Origin: Orobanche coerulescens
Taxonomy: Eukaryota > Streptophyta > Magnoliopsida > Lamiales > Orobanchaceae
DNA: 64,000 nt
NCBI GenBank assembly: GCA_033398695.1
Contig: JAWKAU010000039.1
Location: 1-64,000, forward strand
Direction: 5' to 3'
The notes under the pieces were generated by a model. It saw only the letters and a list, made by a program, of their open reading frames with translations. It ran no database searches and was not told where the DNA came from. Both the position numbers and the translations under genes were made by a program. Shown one piece after another: positions 44,412 through 55,844 of this stretch (position 1 is its first letter; each line of letters begins with the position of its first letter).

Positions 44412-45968
44412 TACTGGTGCACCACATTCGTTCATTTTCAAGTCATGATTGAATAAACTTAATTTAGATAGTCCTATTGCGTGTGGACCTCATACCATCG
44501 GTGTACCTGACGATAGAAGATTTTCGGAAATCATACCAAGGTAAGCTTAATGACCGCAATTGGTTAGTGGACCTAATCGTGGTGAATTTATCTAAGGAGG
44601 ATGTAATATTGAGTGTTAATTAGATGGATTGTCATGATGCCGTTCTCAATGTTCGAAAGCGCATGGTCACTATCATTTTCGTCGTTGGTCGTCTAATGGG
44701 TACTTCAGGGAGGTAATCCCCGTTGTCCCAGAAGGATTACTAATATGATGGAAGCAGAGAAATTCCGCAAGCAAGTTGTTCAATCATTCATTGTATCATT
44801 TTCATCGATTGGCCTTTCTAAGGCAATCGAGCTATTCAATCATTCATTGTATCATTTTCATCGATTGGCCTTTCTAAGGCAATCGAGCTATTCAATCATT
44901 CATTGTATCATTTTCATCGATTGGCCTTTCTAAGGCAATCGAGTTATTCAATCATTCATTGTATCATTTTCATCGATTGGCCATTCTAAGGCAATCGAGT
45001 TATTCAATCATTCATTGTATCATTTTCATCGATTGGCACTTCTAAGGCAATCGAGATGTTCAATCATTCATTGTATCACTTTTTATCGATTGACCATTCT
45101 CGGGCAATCGAAATGTTCAATCATTCGTGGTATCATTGTCATCGTTTGACGATGTATTCCAGACGAGTTATCTGGTTGCTTTCTCATAGAGTAGTGGAAT
45201 TCAGGAGTGAGTTGGAGCCGGTACGTCCCCATTATCGAAGACACCGTATCGGATGGCCCCGACCAAATGCAGGAGTTGAAGATTCAACTTGAGGAATAGT
45301 TCGAGAAGGTTATCTCCGACCGAGTGTGTCCCCGTGGGGAGCACCAATATTATCTGTCAAAGAGAGGCATGGTTCGTTCGTGTGTGTATTATTATCAGGA
45401 GTTGAACAGGGTGAGGATCAAGATTAGTATCCTCTACCCCGTATCGACGATCTTTTGGATCAACTTCAGGGAGCTTCAGTATTTTCCAAGATCGACTTAA
45501 GATCTGGATATCATCAGTTGCGGATTCGAGAGTCGGATATCACGAGGACGGTTTTTCGAACACGCTATGGTCATTATGAGTTTGCGGTTATGCCGGTTGG
45601 GTTGATTATTGCACCTGCGGTATTCATGGAGTTAATGAATCAGGTTTTCATCGACTTTTGGATCAGTTTGTTGTTGTCTTCATCGATGACATTTTGATTA
45701 TTCTCGTGACCGGGGGGAACACGAGGTTCATTTTCATCAGGTTTCCGACGTGTTAAGACGAGAGCAACTTTATGGGAAGATTTCCAAATGAGACTGCTGG
45801 ATGTCCGAGGAGACTTATCTCGGACCTGTAATTTCATCAGATGGAGTGCGTGTTGATCCTCAGAAGACGAAGGCTATCCAAGATTGGTCACCTCCGAAGA
45901 ATGTTAAGCAAATCCGAAGCTTCCTCGGATTAGCCGGCTATTATCGGCGGTTTGTGGAAGGATTTTCT
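44400..45968 (+). pseudogene. Gyp4 protease and RT remnants
   Basis: Protease is recognisable at FDTGAPHSF (about 44407-44433) and then decays. RT remnants include a [13 protein letters not shown] block (about 45315-45350), the open piece [20 protein letters not shown] (from about 45458), and an MPVGL block. FIDD follows around 45678-45690 but in a shifted frame. The [20 protein letters not shown] motif is at about 45913-45970, where coding stops at a run of 18 A. Frameshifts separate nearly every block, and an expanded 56-bp repeat lies inside the protease-RT spacer. No enzyme could be made. Confidence 0.88.
44781..45165 (+). repeat. 56-bp tandem repeat, seven units, in Gyp4 interior
   Basis: Units begin CAATCATTCATTGTATCATT at 44781, 44837, 44893, 44949, 45005 and 45061, with a diverged one at 45118. 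Each contains CATCGATTGGCC and AGGCAATCGAG-type blocks. The regular 56-bp step and high similarity indicate recent expansion. Confidence 0.92.
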
Positions 45969-46290
45969 AAAAAAAAAAAAAAAAAATTGTTCAGTCAATT
46001 CATTCATCACTCAGTTAACCTCATTGTTCAATTAGTTCATTCATCACTCAGTCAATCTCATTGTTCAGTCAATTCATTCATCACTCAGTTAACCTCATTG
46101 TTCAATTAGTTCATTCATCACTCAGTCAATCTCATTGTTCAGTCAATTCATTCATCACTCAGTTAACCTCATTGTTCAATTAATTCATTCATCACTCAGT
46201 TAATCTCATTGTTCAATTAATTCATTCATCACGGAGTCAATCTCATTGTTCGATTAATTTATTAACCATCCAGTCCATCTCACGGTTCAG
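45969..46290 (+). repeat. A18 run and 37-bp tandem repeat at the truncated end of RT
   Basis: Eighteen A (45969-45986) are followed by about eight 37-bp units starting TTGTTCAGTCAATTCATTC at 45987, 46024, 46061 and 46098 and onwards, with two alternating variants. Unrelated sequence follows where RNase H and integrase should be. Confidence 0.9.
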
Positions 46291-46990
46291 TTGTTGATCT
46301 TGTGAAGCAAATTTTTTCAATCTTGTGAACTTGTTCAAGGTAATCATTTCAGGAATTTCATCAGATAGGCTTGTCACCTCACTTGATTTTTCATGCGATC
46401 TTCTCATATTACGGCGTCATGTCGACGATCGTTTTATTGCATTATTAATGCATCCATTTTGTTAGAGCATGTATGCTCATCGTTATCATTCCGTCTCGTA
46501 ATCATAATGCAATCTTCATACGAGATCTGTAATTATCACGTGACTTTCCTGCGTCGGTATGGAAAGAGTTCAGAGGAACATCGGACTCCGACGTCCAAGA
46601 GATCGTTTCTGGTCGTATTCATGCTGGGAGAGCATCTTCATCTCAGACGACGAGTTCGACTGTTGTTTGCTTAAACAGTGATACAACAGGACATTCATCA
46701 CCGGTGTTGAGCAAGTTAATTCTTGCTCGGTAATAGGATAATCATTCATTTCATCGTCGTTCAATTGTTCGCATAGGTCATTCATCATATATCAATCACG
46801 TTAAGACTTATATTTATCAACCAATCATTCACTTCTCGGGGAATAATGATTCCAATAATTTCATTTGAGTTATCACTCATTTCGTTATTAGTTCACCTCG
46901 GCGAGTTATTCTTGATCCTTGTCGGATTTCTAATCATTTATCATTCATCTTAGTCACTCTTGTTTTGGTAACCTTTCGGGGTCATTTTAA
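46261..46990 (+). other. Leader-like and LTR-like segments in place of RNase H/integrase
   Basis: About 46270-46600 resembles the Gyp4 leader and gag start (43430-43690): shared GTTGTTGATCTTG, TTCAATCTTGT, ATTTCATCAGATA and GTATGCTCAT blocks in the same order. About 46690-46985 resembles LTR sequence 42200-42500 (AAGTTAATTCTT, ATTCATTTCATT and the GGTGAGTCATTCTTG-type block). The order is leader then LTR, the reverse of the normal element. The copies are clearly diverged. No pol domain is visible. Confidence 0.7.
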
Positions 46991-47383
46991 GCAGTGAGTT
47001 CAGATTTGGGTCTTCGTTGAATCGTTGGGATCGAGGAGATCGATGATTTGGAGGATATCGATGTTGGGTACATTTGATATATAGCCTTGTCTTTCAGATG
47101 ACTATATAACTCAATCCGTAATAATGTGTCGTGGTTGTGGATCATTTATTTTTGATCTATCTTATAATGATCGTATTTGAGAACCTTGAGATTTTGAGAT
47201 CGTTTGATGCATTCCTTTTGGTGTCGTACCGAGACTTCGTGATATTCGGGAGATCGTTCACTGTGATCCGAGACGTCAAGACTTGGGGACTTGGGCGTGC
47301 AATTGATTTGGTCCCGAGAACTTTTTGGACTTTATTGTTTGCAGATCGTGAGGGATAGTTCATATCCCGAGTTGTTTACCCTT
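46991..47383 (+). other. Gyp4 3' internal tail
   Basis: This sequence leads to the hairpin and polypurine tract. Short open frames on both strands (47131-47358, 47157-47363) show no recognised domain. It may be decayed integrase tail or non-coding spacer. Confidence 0.5.
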
Positions 47384-47419
47384 AGTTTCGGGGACGAAAC
47401 TCTTTTAAGGGGGGGTGTA
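47384..47419 (+). other. Gyp4 hairpin and polypurine tract
   Basis: AGTTTCGGGGACGAAACT (47384-47401) is an inverted repeat with 7-bp arms. It is followed by TTTTAAGGGGGGGTGTA (47403-47419) directly before the 3' LTR. It is the coding-strand equivalent of the Gyp3 hairpin. Confidence 0.87.
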
Positions 47420-49866
47420 TGTAATACCCGGTTGTAATTCAGTAATTATCATTCAGTATTTGTCATTCAGTAATTGATACTCAGTAATTTTCACTCATTA
47501 TTAATCAATTGTCACTCAGATTCAGTCATGGTATTCATCATTCAGAGTAATTGTATCGTGTATCAATCGTCATTCATCACTAATCGGATTGGAGTCTCGT
47601 GCCGCGTTTATCATCATTGTCATTTCGTTGCGAGCTGTGCGTGAGGAGTAGCGCACGCTACATACTCCTTTTAGCGTACGCTAATTGGGTATAGGTAGCG
47701 CACGCTACCACTCAGCTTTAGCGCACGCTAAGGTTGTCTGGGCCGATCCGTAAGGTACTGACTGCAGTGAGATTATTTGTAGCGCACGCTACGAGTGGTA
47801 AGTAGCGCGCTAACGGGTTGTAGTAGCGCACGCTATATGTGTGGAGTAGCGCGCTAGGGACGGATCAAAGGTTGAGTCCGGGGCTACCGGATCGCATCGA
47901 TTATTTCATAGCGCACGCTATGTGTTGTTAGCGTACGCAACCGATATATTAGCGCACGCTAAACTATGGTTGTAGCGCACGCTATCGAGGTCAGATCAAA
48001 GGGCAGACAGTTTTCTGGACTCCAGTACTGGGCATCAATATTTCGTTAGCGCACGCTAATAATGGATCTTAGCGCACGCTAGTAATATGGCCGTAGCGCA
48101 CGCTACAAGAAGGTACGTAGCGCGCGCTACCGTGTTCGGACAAAGGTACTGGACTACCCAAATTACTCGTTAGCGCACGCTACGCACAAGGCTAGCGCAC
48201 GCTAACACAGACCGACTATAAATCGACGATTAGTCAGACTTCGTCATTTACTCATCTCATTTCATTCCTTCGATAGTTTTGGGCGATTTCGAGCGATCCA
48301 GAGAGGATTCTTCGAGGTGTAATCATCAATCATCATCTTCAAGCTCATCTTTCGGATTAATCATCATTTCATCATCTTCATCTCATCGAATCAAAGGTAT
48401 TAATCTCTTGGATCTAGAATTTCGGATTTTGGGTTCTCCTTCCGATTTCTTCGTAAGCTTGGATTATCATTGGAATATGTTAGTTATGGATTATCTAACT
48501 TAGATAAATATATTCCTACGGATTTAAACGGTTATTTTCGGAATTATTCTAAGAACCCTTGGGGTTGACTTCGGTTATTTTGGGGATTTCCGATTGTCGT
48601 TATTATAAACTTAAATTGTGGACTTCTATGAGATTATTGATGTCATTGATAATGTTTTGCTGGTTTGAATCAATCATGTTGGAGTTGGTTCGATAATTCG
48701 GGTTCGGTTTTAACCAACGGGTATCTCAATGTTTTCGTTAGAGTTCATCTACGAGTTCGGATATTGTTGTATCGACGTTTGGGTCGGTTATGATCGTATT
48801 TGATTCATGTATTGAACGGTTGTTGGTAACTATTATTGTTCAAGGTTGTTCGAGCGACCGACATTTCATTTAGGACGTTGCTCGTGGAAGGACATTATCA
48901 TCGGTATTGTGTAAGTTAATTCTTACTCGGTTAAAAGGATATTCATACCTTTTGTTGTTGATCATTCATAATCATAACTCATTCATCATTGTATTAATCA
49001 TATTAAAACTTGTTATTGTCAATTAATCACTTCAGTCATAAGGAACGACGGTTCCAATCCTTTCGTTGAGCTATCATTCATTTCATTATTACCCTCATTT
49101 CGGTGAGTCATTCTTGACTTTGTCAGATTATTATTTATTCATTGATATTCATTACGGTCATTCTCGTTCATATGACCTTCTGGGTTCATATTGCGTGGCC
49201 GGGTGTGGCTGTGTGGAATTTTTAGTCGGGCACACGATGGTTATTGTATTGGGTTCACCGATACATTAGACCGTGCACACGGGAAAGCGTTACACCGTGA
49301 GACTAATTAGGTACACGGACGGGTGTTGTACACTTACACAGAACATTACGGGCGTACTATGATACTCCTCTTCAGCGTAATTCATAACTAAGAATATTTC
49401 ATAACTTCAGTTAATCATAATTGTGTATTTTCAACCCTTGAGGATTGTTGTTCTGTGTAACTGACCCCGTTTGGGGATTTTGTATTTCAGGTCTTGGCAA
49501 GGCAAAGGCACGGGGAGAACACGCTGACGTCGAGGAGTCCCAGTGATACTAGTAGGGGGCCCCAGTCTTTCCGTTTATTTCAGTCATTTCAGTCATGTCA
49601 GTTATTTCCGTCAAGTGTATTTCCGCTGCAACTTCCGTTTGAGATGTTTAATTATTCAGAGTGGTGTATTTTATCTTCATATAAAATACACTAGTATTCG
49701 GTATTGTCCTGGTGTGTTGTAACTAAACTCCTCATCGGAGTAATTATTGTTGTAATGTAGTTCGGTACTACATTTATCTTATGTAATTCATTCATTTTCA
49801 TTTGCCTGGTGGGTCCCAGTCGGGGATTCACGGCACTGTAATATCCGCCTAGTTTGGGGTGTTACA
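47420..49866 (+). repeat. Gyp4 3' LTR
   Basis: It is collinear with the 5' LTR and almost identical from 48279 onward. Indels and substitutions cluster between about 47730 and 48215, inside the palindrome array. It ends GGGGTGTTACA at 49866, followed by ACCCC. Confidence 0.95.
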
Positions 49867-49871
49867 ACCCC

Positions 49872-50153
49872 ACCTCTAAAACCACTATAAGTGCTATGTG
49901 ATTACTGTTTTCAACATCATACTTATATGTTTCATTCATATTAACTGTTGCATTAAAATTCAGCTGTCTTTCACAAAACTATTTTACAGCTGATACACCT
50001 TAATTGCATTAATATCAGTCGAGATATCTTAGCTGCAATATATTATGGCTGTGTTTTTTCAAATAGTTATTTAGCAAAAAGATTTTACAAGTCTATTCAC
50101 CCCTTCTCTAGACTTGTACCTGACGTACTTGTGACCTATAAGGGATATCAGAG
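49872..50153 (+). repeat. Cop3 5' LTR end and degenerate PBS
   Basis: This continues 39491-40729 across Gyp4. ATTCACCCCTTCTCTAGAC and ACCTATAAG precede GGATATCAGAG (about 50143-50153), a decayed initiator-Met PBS. Copia gag begins 66 bp later. Confidence 0.65.
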
Positions 50154-50218
50154 AGGTTGGTTCAATTTTACCGAACCAGATCCATACTTGAGTATATATT
50201 TTAAATCTCTCATTATAA

Positions 50219-51677
50219 TGGAACACATGCAACACATGCACTCTAGATTACCTGTTTTCTCTGTTGATGAATATGATCTTTGGAAGATAAAAATGCAGGC
50301 ACATTTATCATTCATGAATGACGACATGTGGTGTATAATAGAAGATGGACCTTTCACCTTTATGATGGACAATACAAATGAAGAAATTGCAGCCTGAAAA
50401 CCTAAGCAGATTCCCAAGAAAAGAACAGAGCTGACCCCCGAAGAAAGAAAGCTGGTCAACCTTGACAACCGGGCTAGAGATATTTTGAATCAAACCCTTG
50501 ATAAAGCTACGATGGTGAAGATTAAAAACTACAAAAACACCAAGGAGATATGGGACACATTAGCTGTAATGTGTGAAGGAACTGAACTGATCAAGGAAAA
50601 TAAATTGTCAATAGCTACTCAAAAGTTTGACAATTTTAAAATGAAGAATGGAGAGACCATAGATTAAGTGGACACCAGATTTGCTGAAATCATAAATGAA
50701 ATCAACTCTCTTGGTAAAAGTTCTGAGGTCTCTCACCCCAGAATGGAGCATGAATGACGTATTCATGAGGGAATCGAAAGATCTTAACAAAATAAATATC
50801 CAAGAGCTATTCTCAGACCTTAAGGCCTTTGAGTTCGAGCTGCCCTGCTCTTCATCCACTGAGCTAGCAGAAAAAGGAATTGCCTTTACAGTCGAGTCCC
50901 CTGCAAAGAACCTAGCTGAAGTCAATCCTCCAAATACTCTAAACTTTGAGGAAGAAATGACATTTATAATGCAAAGATTCAGTAATTTCTGGAAGAATTA
51001 CTCAATGTATAAGAAGAACTACATGGAGAATCCCAGTAGAAATCAAAAAGTTGGGAACTGGAAAGTGGAATGCTTCGACTGTCATAAGACAGGACACATC
51101 TGATTTGACAGCCCTGACCTTAAGAAGGATGAAGGAAAGAAGGACATGGGCAGAAAATAAGACAAGAGGAAAGCTCTGATCGGAGAAGATCAGATACAAG
51201 AGATTGTGGAATCAAGCAGTGGATTCTTCTCTAATGATGATGATAATTATAGCTGTCTAATGGCCAACCTATCTAATGAAGAAGTAATATCTAAACCACA
51301 AACTTCAGAATATGATAGCTCAGACATGTCTGATGATATTTATAAAAAATCTTTAAATCAGTTGTTAAAAGATCTTGAAACTTTAAAAACTGCAGACCTG
51401 ACTGTGACAGTTGAGAATACACAACTGAAAAATGAGAAAATGTAGCTGAAAAATGACTATGACAAACTCAGCCAAGAGTCGGCCAAAATTGAAAACAACA
51501 GAGGTGAGTTTGAAAAACTTTCTGATATTAACTCAAAAAACTCAGCTAAAATTGATATAGCCACCGTTGAGATTAATAAGCTGACTATTTTAAATAATAA
51601 AAAATCAGTTGCACTTGCTCATATTAAAACTGAGTTTTCAAAACTAACACAGTTGAGCAATACACAAGTGTTAGGGT
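50219..51677 (+). pseudogene. Cop3 gag
   Basis: Decayed Ty1/copia gag, beginning near MEHMQHMHSRLPVFSVDEYD (50219). It keeps the DLWKIKMQAHLS stretch and the block DKATMVKIKNYKNTKEIWD (about 50503-50560). The QKFDNFKMKNGET segment is at about 50620-50660, MRESKDLNKINIQELFSDLK at about 50766-50826, and a zinc-knuckle remnant CFDCHKTGHI near 51071-51100. Stops at about 50395, 50666 and 51101, together with frameshifts, break it. After the knuckle an acidic, Lys/Asn-rich stretch runs until Cop2 LTR begins at 51678. The missing protease, integrase and most of RT are not in the window; RT end and RNase H resume at 58285. Confidence 0.88.
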
Positions 51678-53133
51678 TGTGTACTGCAAAGCATACATTA
51701 TGCTTGTATTACCTTATTTCCCTGTAACTACCTATGAGAATATAAATTAATTACATTTAATCACGTGTTTTGCATATTTATTCACGTTATGGTTATGCAA
51801 ATGAAATGTCTAATTATTTTATATTGTAGATAATGTGATGTGTTGGTGTCACACGGAAGATCACATTATCGGTACCTTATAAAATAATATAATAGTTCAC
51901 AACCTATAAAATTATTAGATAAATTATGTGAAAAGTTGTAGTGTATGCTCGAGATTGGTTGATCTTGACTATTAGCATACATTAGCGTATTTGCTTACGT
52001 TGAACTGGATCGAGGTGAGATAATGTCTTCTGTACTGACTGTAAGAAGAACGTGAATCTCGGATAATTATTATTCCTTAATTCTAAGTATATAATATTCA
52101 ATGTGTATTTATAATATTTATTGCTTTGATTTACCATGGGTGATTGTGAAAATGATCGACTATAAGCTTCGTATAATATTATATATATGACACTTATTAT
52201 TATTACTAGAAATTGTGTCCCGACTCGTGCGGGTTGATGATGTCCCCTTGAGGAGCTCGATAATGATTACTATATTAAACCCTGCAGGTAGATTTAATTC
52301 CGATATAATAATAAGGTTCGAGTGGTACTACTCTTGGATAAGATATTAATTAATTAAAATTGTCAGTAGCTTAAATTAATTAATGGACATTCGATATCTT
52401 AAAAACTGGAAATAATATATTTAAATAAGGAGCTCGATTTCATAAATTGGGATTTGGTTAGGAAGTGTAATGTTAACTCTCTGGTGGACTCAGTTGATAT
52501 TAATAGACTCAATATATTAAGAAAGTCCTAATATGGAAATTTGAGGTTTATTAAGAGTCCTTCCCTAATCCTCTTTAAGATCCCTAGATTAGTTCATAAC
52601 ACCTATAAATAGGACAATAGGGGTCGGCTGAAAATTATCATCTTACAGTCCAAGAAATTCTATTTTTCTGTTTTGTGTTGGATTGTGGATCTTGACTTGT
52701 GTCTTCGATTCAATAATCGGATAAACACAATATTTTTCTAAAATACCAATATATTCAAGAAAAATAGGGAGAAAATCGTGAGGTAATTTTCTTGGGAAGT
52801 GGTTTGGCCGATCCAGTTATTGTTCAAGCAGTCCAGTAGATTTTTGCCCACACGACATCCGGGTATAGGCGGGATCATACTCTAGAAGATCTAAAGGTAG
52901 AAATACAAAGGAGGTCGAGTAGAATTCGAAGCCTTTGCTTCAAAGGTAACGTATTCTTAGATCTAGGAAGAATACTACGAATTATCATAGTTAGACGCGT
53001 AGATTAATTTTGTCTGTTTAAATTGCTTATTAGCCTATTAATTAATTATTTGACGAGTCTAAATAGATCCGGTTCATGAGGGCCGATTTTAGTAAATCAA
53101 ACCCGACGCTTCCGCTGCGTTTTATTTCCATCA
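51678..53133 (+). repeat. Cop2 5' LTR
   Basis: From TGTGTACTGCAAAGCATAC to TTTATTTCCATCA, about 1456 bp. The start is set by the aligned LTR fragment at 19901, and the end by the PBS 3 bp downstream. An AATCGTGAGG-type stretch and a GC-richer patch precede the end. No coding content. Confidence 0.85.
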
Positions 53134-53135
53134 AT

Positions 53136-53147
53136 TGGTATCGGAGC
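53136..53147 (+). other. Cop2 primer-binding site
   Basis: TGGTATCGGAGC follows the LTR end by 2 bp and is the same initiator-Met variant as in Gyp3 and Gyp4. Confidence 0.88.
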
Positions 53148-54503
53148 AGGTTTTTAGGTTCCGTTCAATTAATTAATTTTGTGATTAATTGATAGCAAAT
53201 TAAAATTTTCATACATTATGATCTTTCAAATATTTTGCTAGAATTCTCTTGCAGGTAAATATGGTCCAATTATCATGGCTATATATTTTTATTTTATTTT
53301 TTACACATTTTTGGTAATTTGGCCCGGTTTTGAGGCATGTATAAGTTTCTTCCGTGAGAAAATCCACATGTAGAATAGGATTTATTTTTCCTTGTAATTT
53401 TATTGTAAATTCGATGTATTTTATTTCGTGTAAAATTGTAATCGAGTTAGAGTATACAAAGTATGAAGGAATAAGAAGTCAAGCGCGAAAAGGAGTCCCG
53501 ATCGGATGAACCGACCAAGACCAAGGGGCTGCCGAGCGGTCTGGCCGCGGGATCGCAGTCTATACCGCGGTCCAGGAAATTTTAGGGTTGGGTCGGGTCG
53601 CTCGATATGGGGCCCTGTTTGTTTTTTCTGTCATTCGTTGCGTCCATTGGTGCATAATATTTAAATTTGGAATTTTGCTTGTGTAATTAATTTTGCATGG
53701 AAAAGAAAAGTTTCTAAATTTGGAAATTTTGTGAGTCGACCGGGAAGAGGTGACGAGATGCTTGAAGCAATGGGAGATTTCGAGCTGAAGATTTTCTCGT
53801 TATTCAAAACAAGGAATAAAAGCCAAGATAATTGGATTTAATTATCCGATTTATTTTATTGTTGGTTTTTGTTGTTTTGAATGTATGGCATGTATGAATG
53901 TATGCGTGATATGTTTCTTGCATATTAGGACGAAAAAATTAAAAACCTTAAGGCTAAAATAACTAAGTGATTAAATTGATTTATTTTTAAAATAAAATCA
54001 AATTGGCCTCCATAATTAATTTATATTGTGAAGTAATTAGCATGCGCGTTGACATTAGGGTCTTCCTCCATATCGGATGTGCTAATTATAGGTTCACTAG
54101 TTTTAAATTTCAAATGATAACATAAGGTAAATATTATTTTTTATGATAGGACTTCTCCATCTCTAGTACTATTATTTAAAAGATAATATTTTAAGGTTGT
54201 TAAATTATGGTATTCACTGAGGTGTATTAATTAATAAGATCTCCATCGGAATCTATGTTAATTAATACATGGGCCAAGAGGAACCAAATATTAATTTTAC
54301 CTGTCATAACATAAATTGACTAGATAGTAAAATTAAAGACGTAAAACTCTACTTGAAAAATGTGTGTGTAAACGTCCAAACGATTGTGGCTTTCATATGC
54401 GGGTTTTTCAAGGTATTGGTTGCTAGCATATATATTGTGTTTTGAGGTTTCTCAATATATTTTGCTATGCATTATGTGATGAATATTTTTAATTTGATCT
54501 AAG
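53148..54503 (+). other. Cop2 leader
   Basis: A long AT-rich non-coding leader. It contains a GC-rich patch (about 53500-53610) with ACCGCGGTCC and GGGATCGCAGTC, reminiscent of the Cop1 leader palindromes. No open frame of note. Confidence 0.75.
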
Positions 54504-54974
54504 ATGCCTTTCAATCCACTTGCTGTAATTCTCAAAGAAAACAAACTAGATGGCACTAACTTTGCTGATTGGAAACGTAATCTTAATATTGTCCTGACTG
54601 CTGAAGAACACAAATGTGTTCTAACTGAGGAATGCCCATTGGATCCAGATGCAGATTCGACACCCGATGAGGTGAAAGAATTCCGCGGATGGAAGAAATA
54701 TGATGAGATGGCTCGCTGTTACATCTTGGCTTCTTTAGCAAATGTATTGCAACATCAGTATCAGAGTATGGGCACGGCCGTGAAATTGATGAAAAATCTC
54801 GGTGAGATGTTTGGTCATCAGAACCGGGCGGCGAGGCAAAGTGCTATGAGGGTCTTGATGACGACCCAAATGCCTGAAGGAACCCCGGTAAGGGATCATG
54901 TTCTAAAGATGATTTTCATCTAAACGAATTTGATATCTTAGGGCTACTATCGATGCGGAAACGCAGGTCGATAT
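54504..54974 (+). pseudogene. Cop2 gag, N-terminal part
   Basis: ATG at 54504 opens an undamaged frame of 139 codons encoding a copia gag N-terminus. It has the KLDGTNFADWKRNLNIVLTA block (substrate-like FxxWK motif of this gag family, about 54545-54600), an acidic spacer, KYDEMARCYILASLANVLQH (about 54700-54755) and LGEMFGHQNRAARQSAMRVL (about 54798-54857). A frameshift near 54915 gives a stop at 54921-54923. The correct frame is still readable to about 54974, where a foreign LTR begins. The rest of gag, pol and the 3' LTR are missing, so the element is truncated rather than merely mutated. Confidence 0.9.
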
Positions 54975-55844
54975 TGTAACACCCCCAGAAACTATTTGGG
55001 AATATTACACGCTGCAGACCCTCTCCGTGAGAATCTACCAGGCTAAACAAAGAACAGGACATCACATATCTTGCCGACGTGGCTAAATTGCAAATCATTA
55101 GATAGACTTGGTCTTTCAACAATAACATACAACTCAAATATACATAACTCCGACAGGACTCGTACGCACGCAAGGGTCAAATACACTCACAAGACAGCGG
55201 AAAAGACCAAACAATGAACTCCAACTCACTACACCCAAAACTGGCCTTCGTGTGATTAGTATCATTCGCCCTCCATCATCCTTCGTAACAAGCCTATGTT
55301 TATCTCCCCAAAGACCTGCATGTACCTAGACGCAATACAGACACCCACCCCCCGATTACTTAGGGGTTAGCAATATTCTACTATTTTGCTAGTGCAAGTA
55401 TAAAGTGCAAATATGAGCCACACACAACACATTTAGAGAATACAATAACTTGAATAATCCATGGTGCATTCACACTGAAGGACTTCCCAAGATTTCTCAT
55501 TTGTATAAAATAGTTCAAACCGTAAAGGTAGAAATGAAATCAGTGGTCGCTTTCAAAGTCAATACAAGATCTCGAGAGTTTTGAAAACATTTGGGATTGA
55601 AGAGTTCTGAACTAATCGAAAACCACTGAGGGTCACAGCCCAAACATTATTTTCCAAAATACAAACCGATCACAAAATACGGGGTCCACGACCCAACTAT
55701 CCACATCAGTTCACTCCCAAGGACAAATTACACACAACACTTCATTCTTGTGCCATTCTAGCCAAACAATAACCTCGAAAGTCAATCGCAATATATATAT
55801 ATATATAGTCGAGGTACCTTGCTAGAATGGCCAGATTGTCCAAC
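54975..55844 (-). repeat. Gyp5-family LTR fragment
   Basis: Starts TGTAACACCCCCAGAAAC and shares blocks in order with the LTR at 59084: AATATTACACGC, TGTACCTAGACGCAA versus TGTACCTGGACGCAA, CCACCCCCCGATTAC and the CTAGTGCAAGTATAA block. It holds a short (AT)n run near 55792-55807 and then gives way to Gyp3-type LTR. The outer end is clear; the inner part is missing. Confidence 0.82.

Larger units (their letters stand above)
40730..49866 (+). mobile_element. Gyp4: non-autonomous chimeric Ty3/gypsy element with near-identical LTRs
   Basis: This 9137-bp element has LTRs of 2441 and 2447 bp, an exact 5-bp duplication, an intact PBS (43175-43186) and a polypurine tract (about 47403-47419). The 4.2-kb interior holds a short gag-like frame, decayed protease and RT, two tandem-repeat arrays and segments resembling its own leader and LTR. 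RNase H and integrase are absent. The LTRs look almost identical outside the palindrome array, so insertion was recent. Proteins for that event must have come from another element. Confidence 0.94.
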
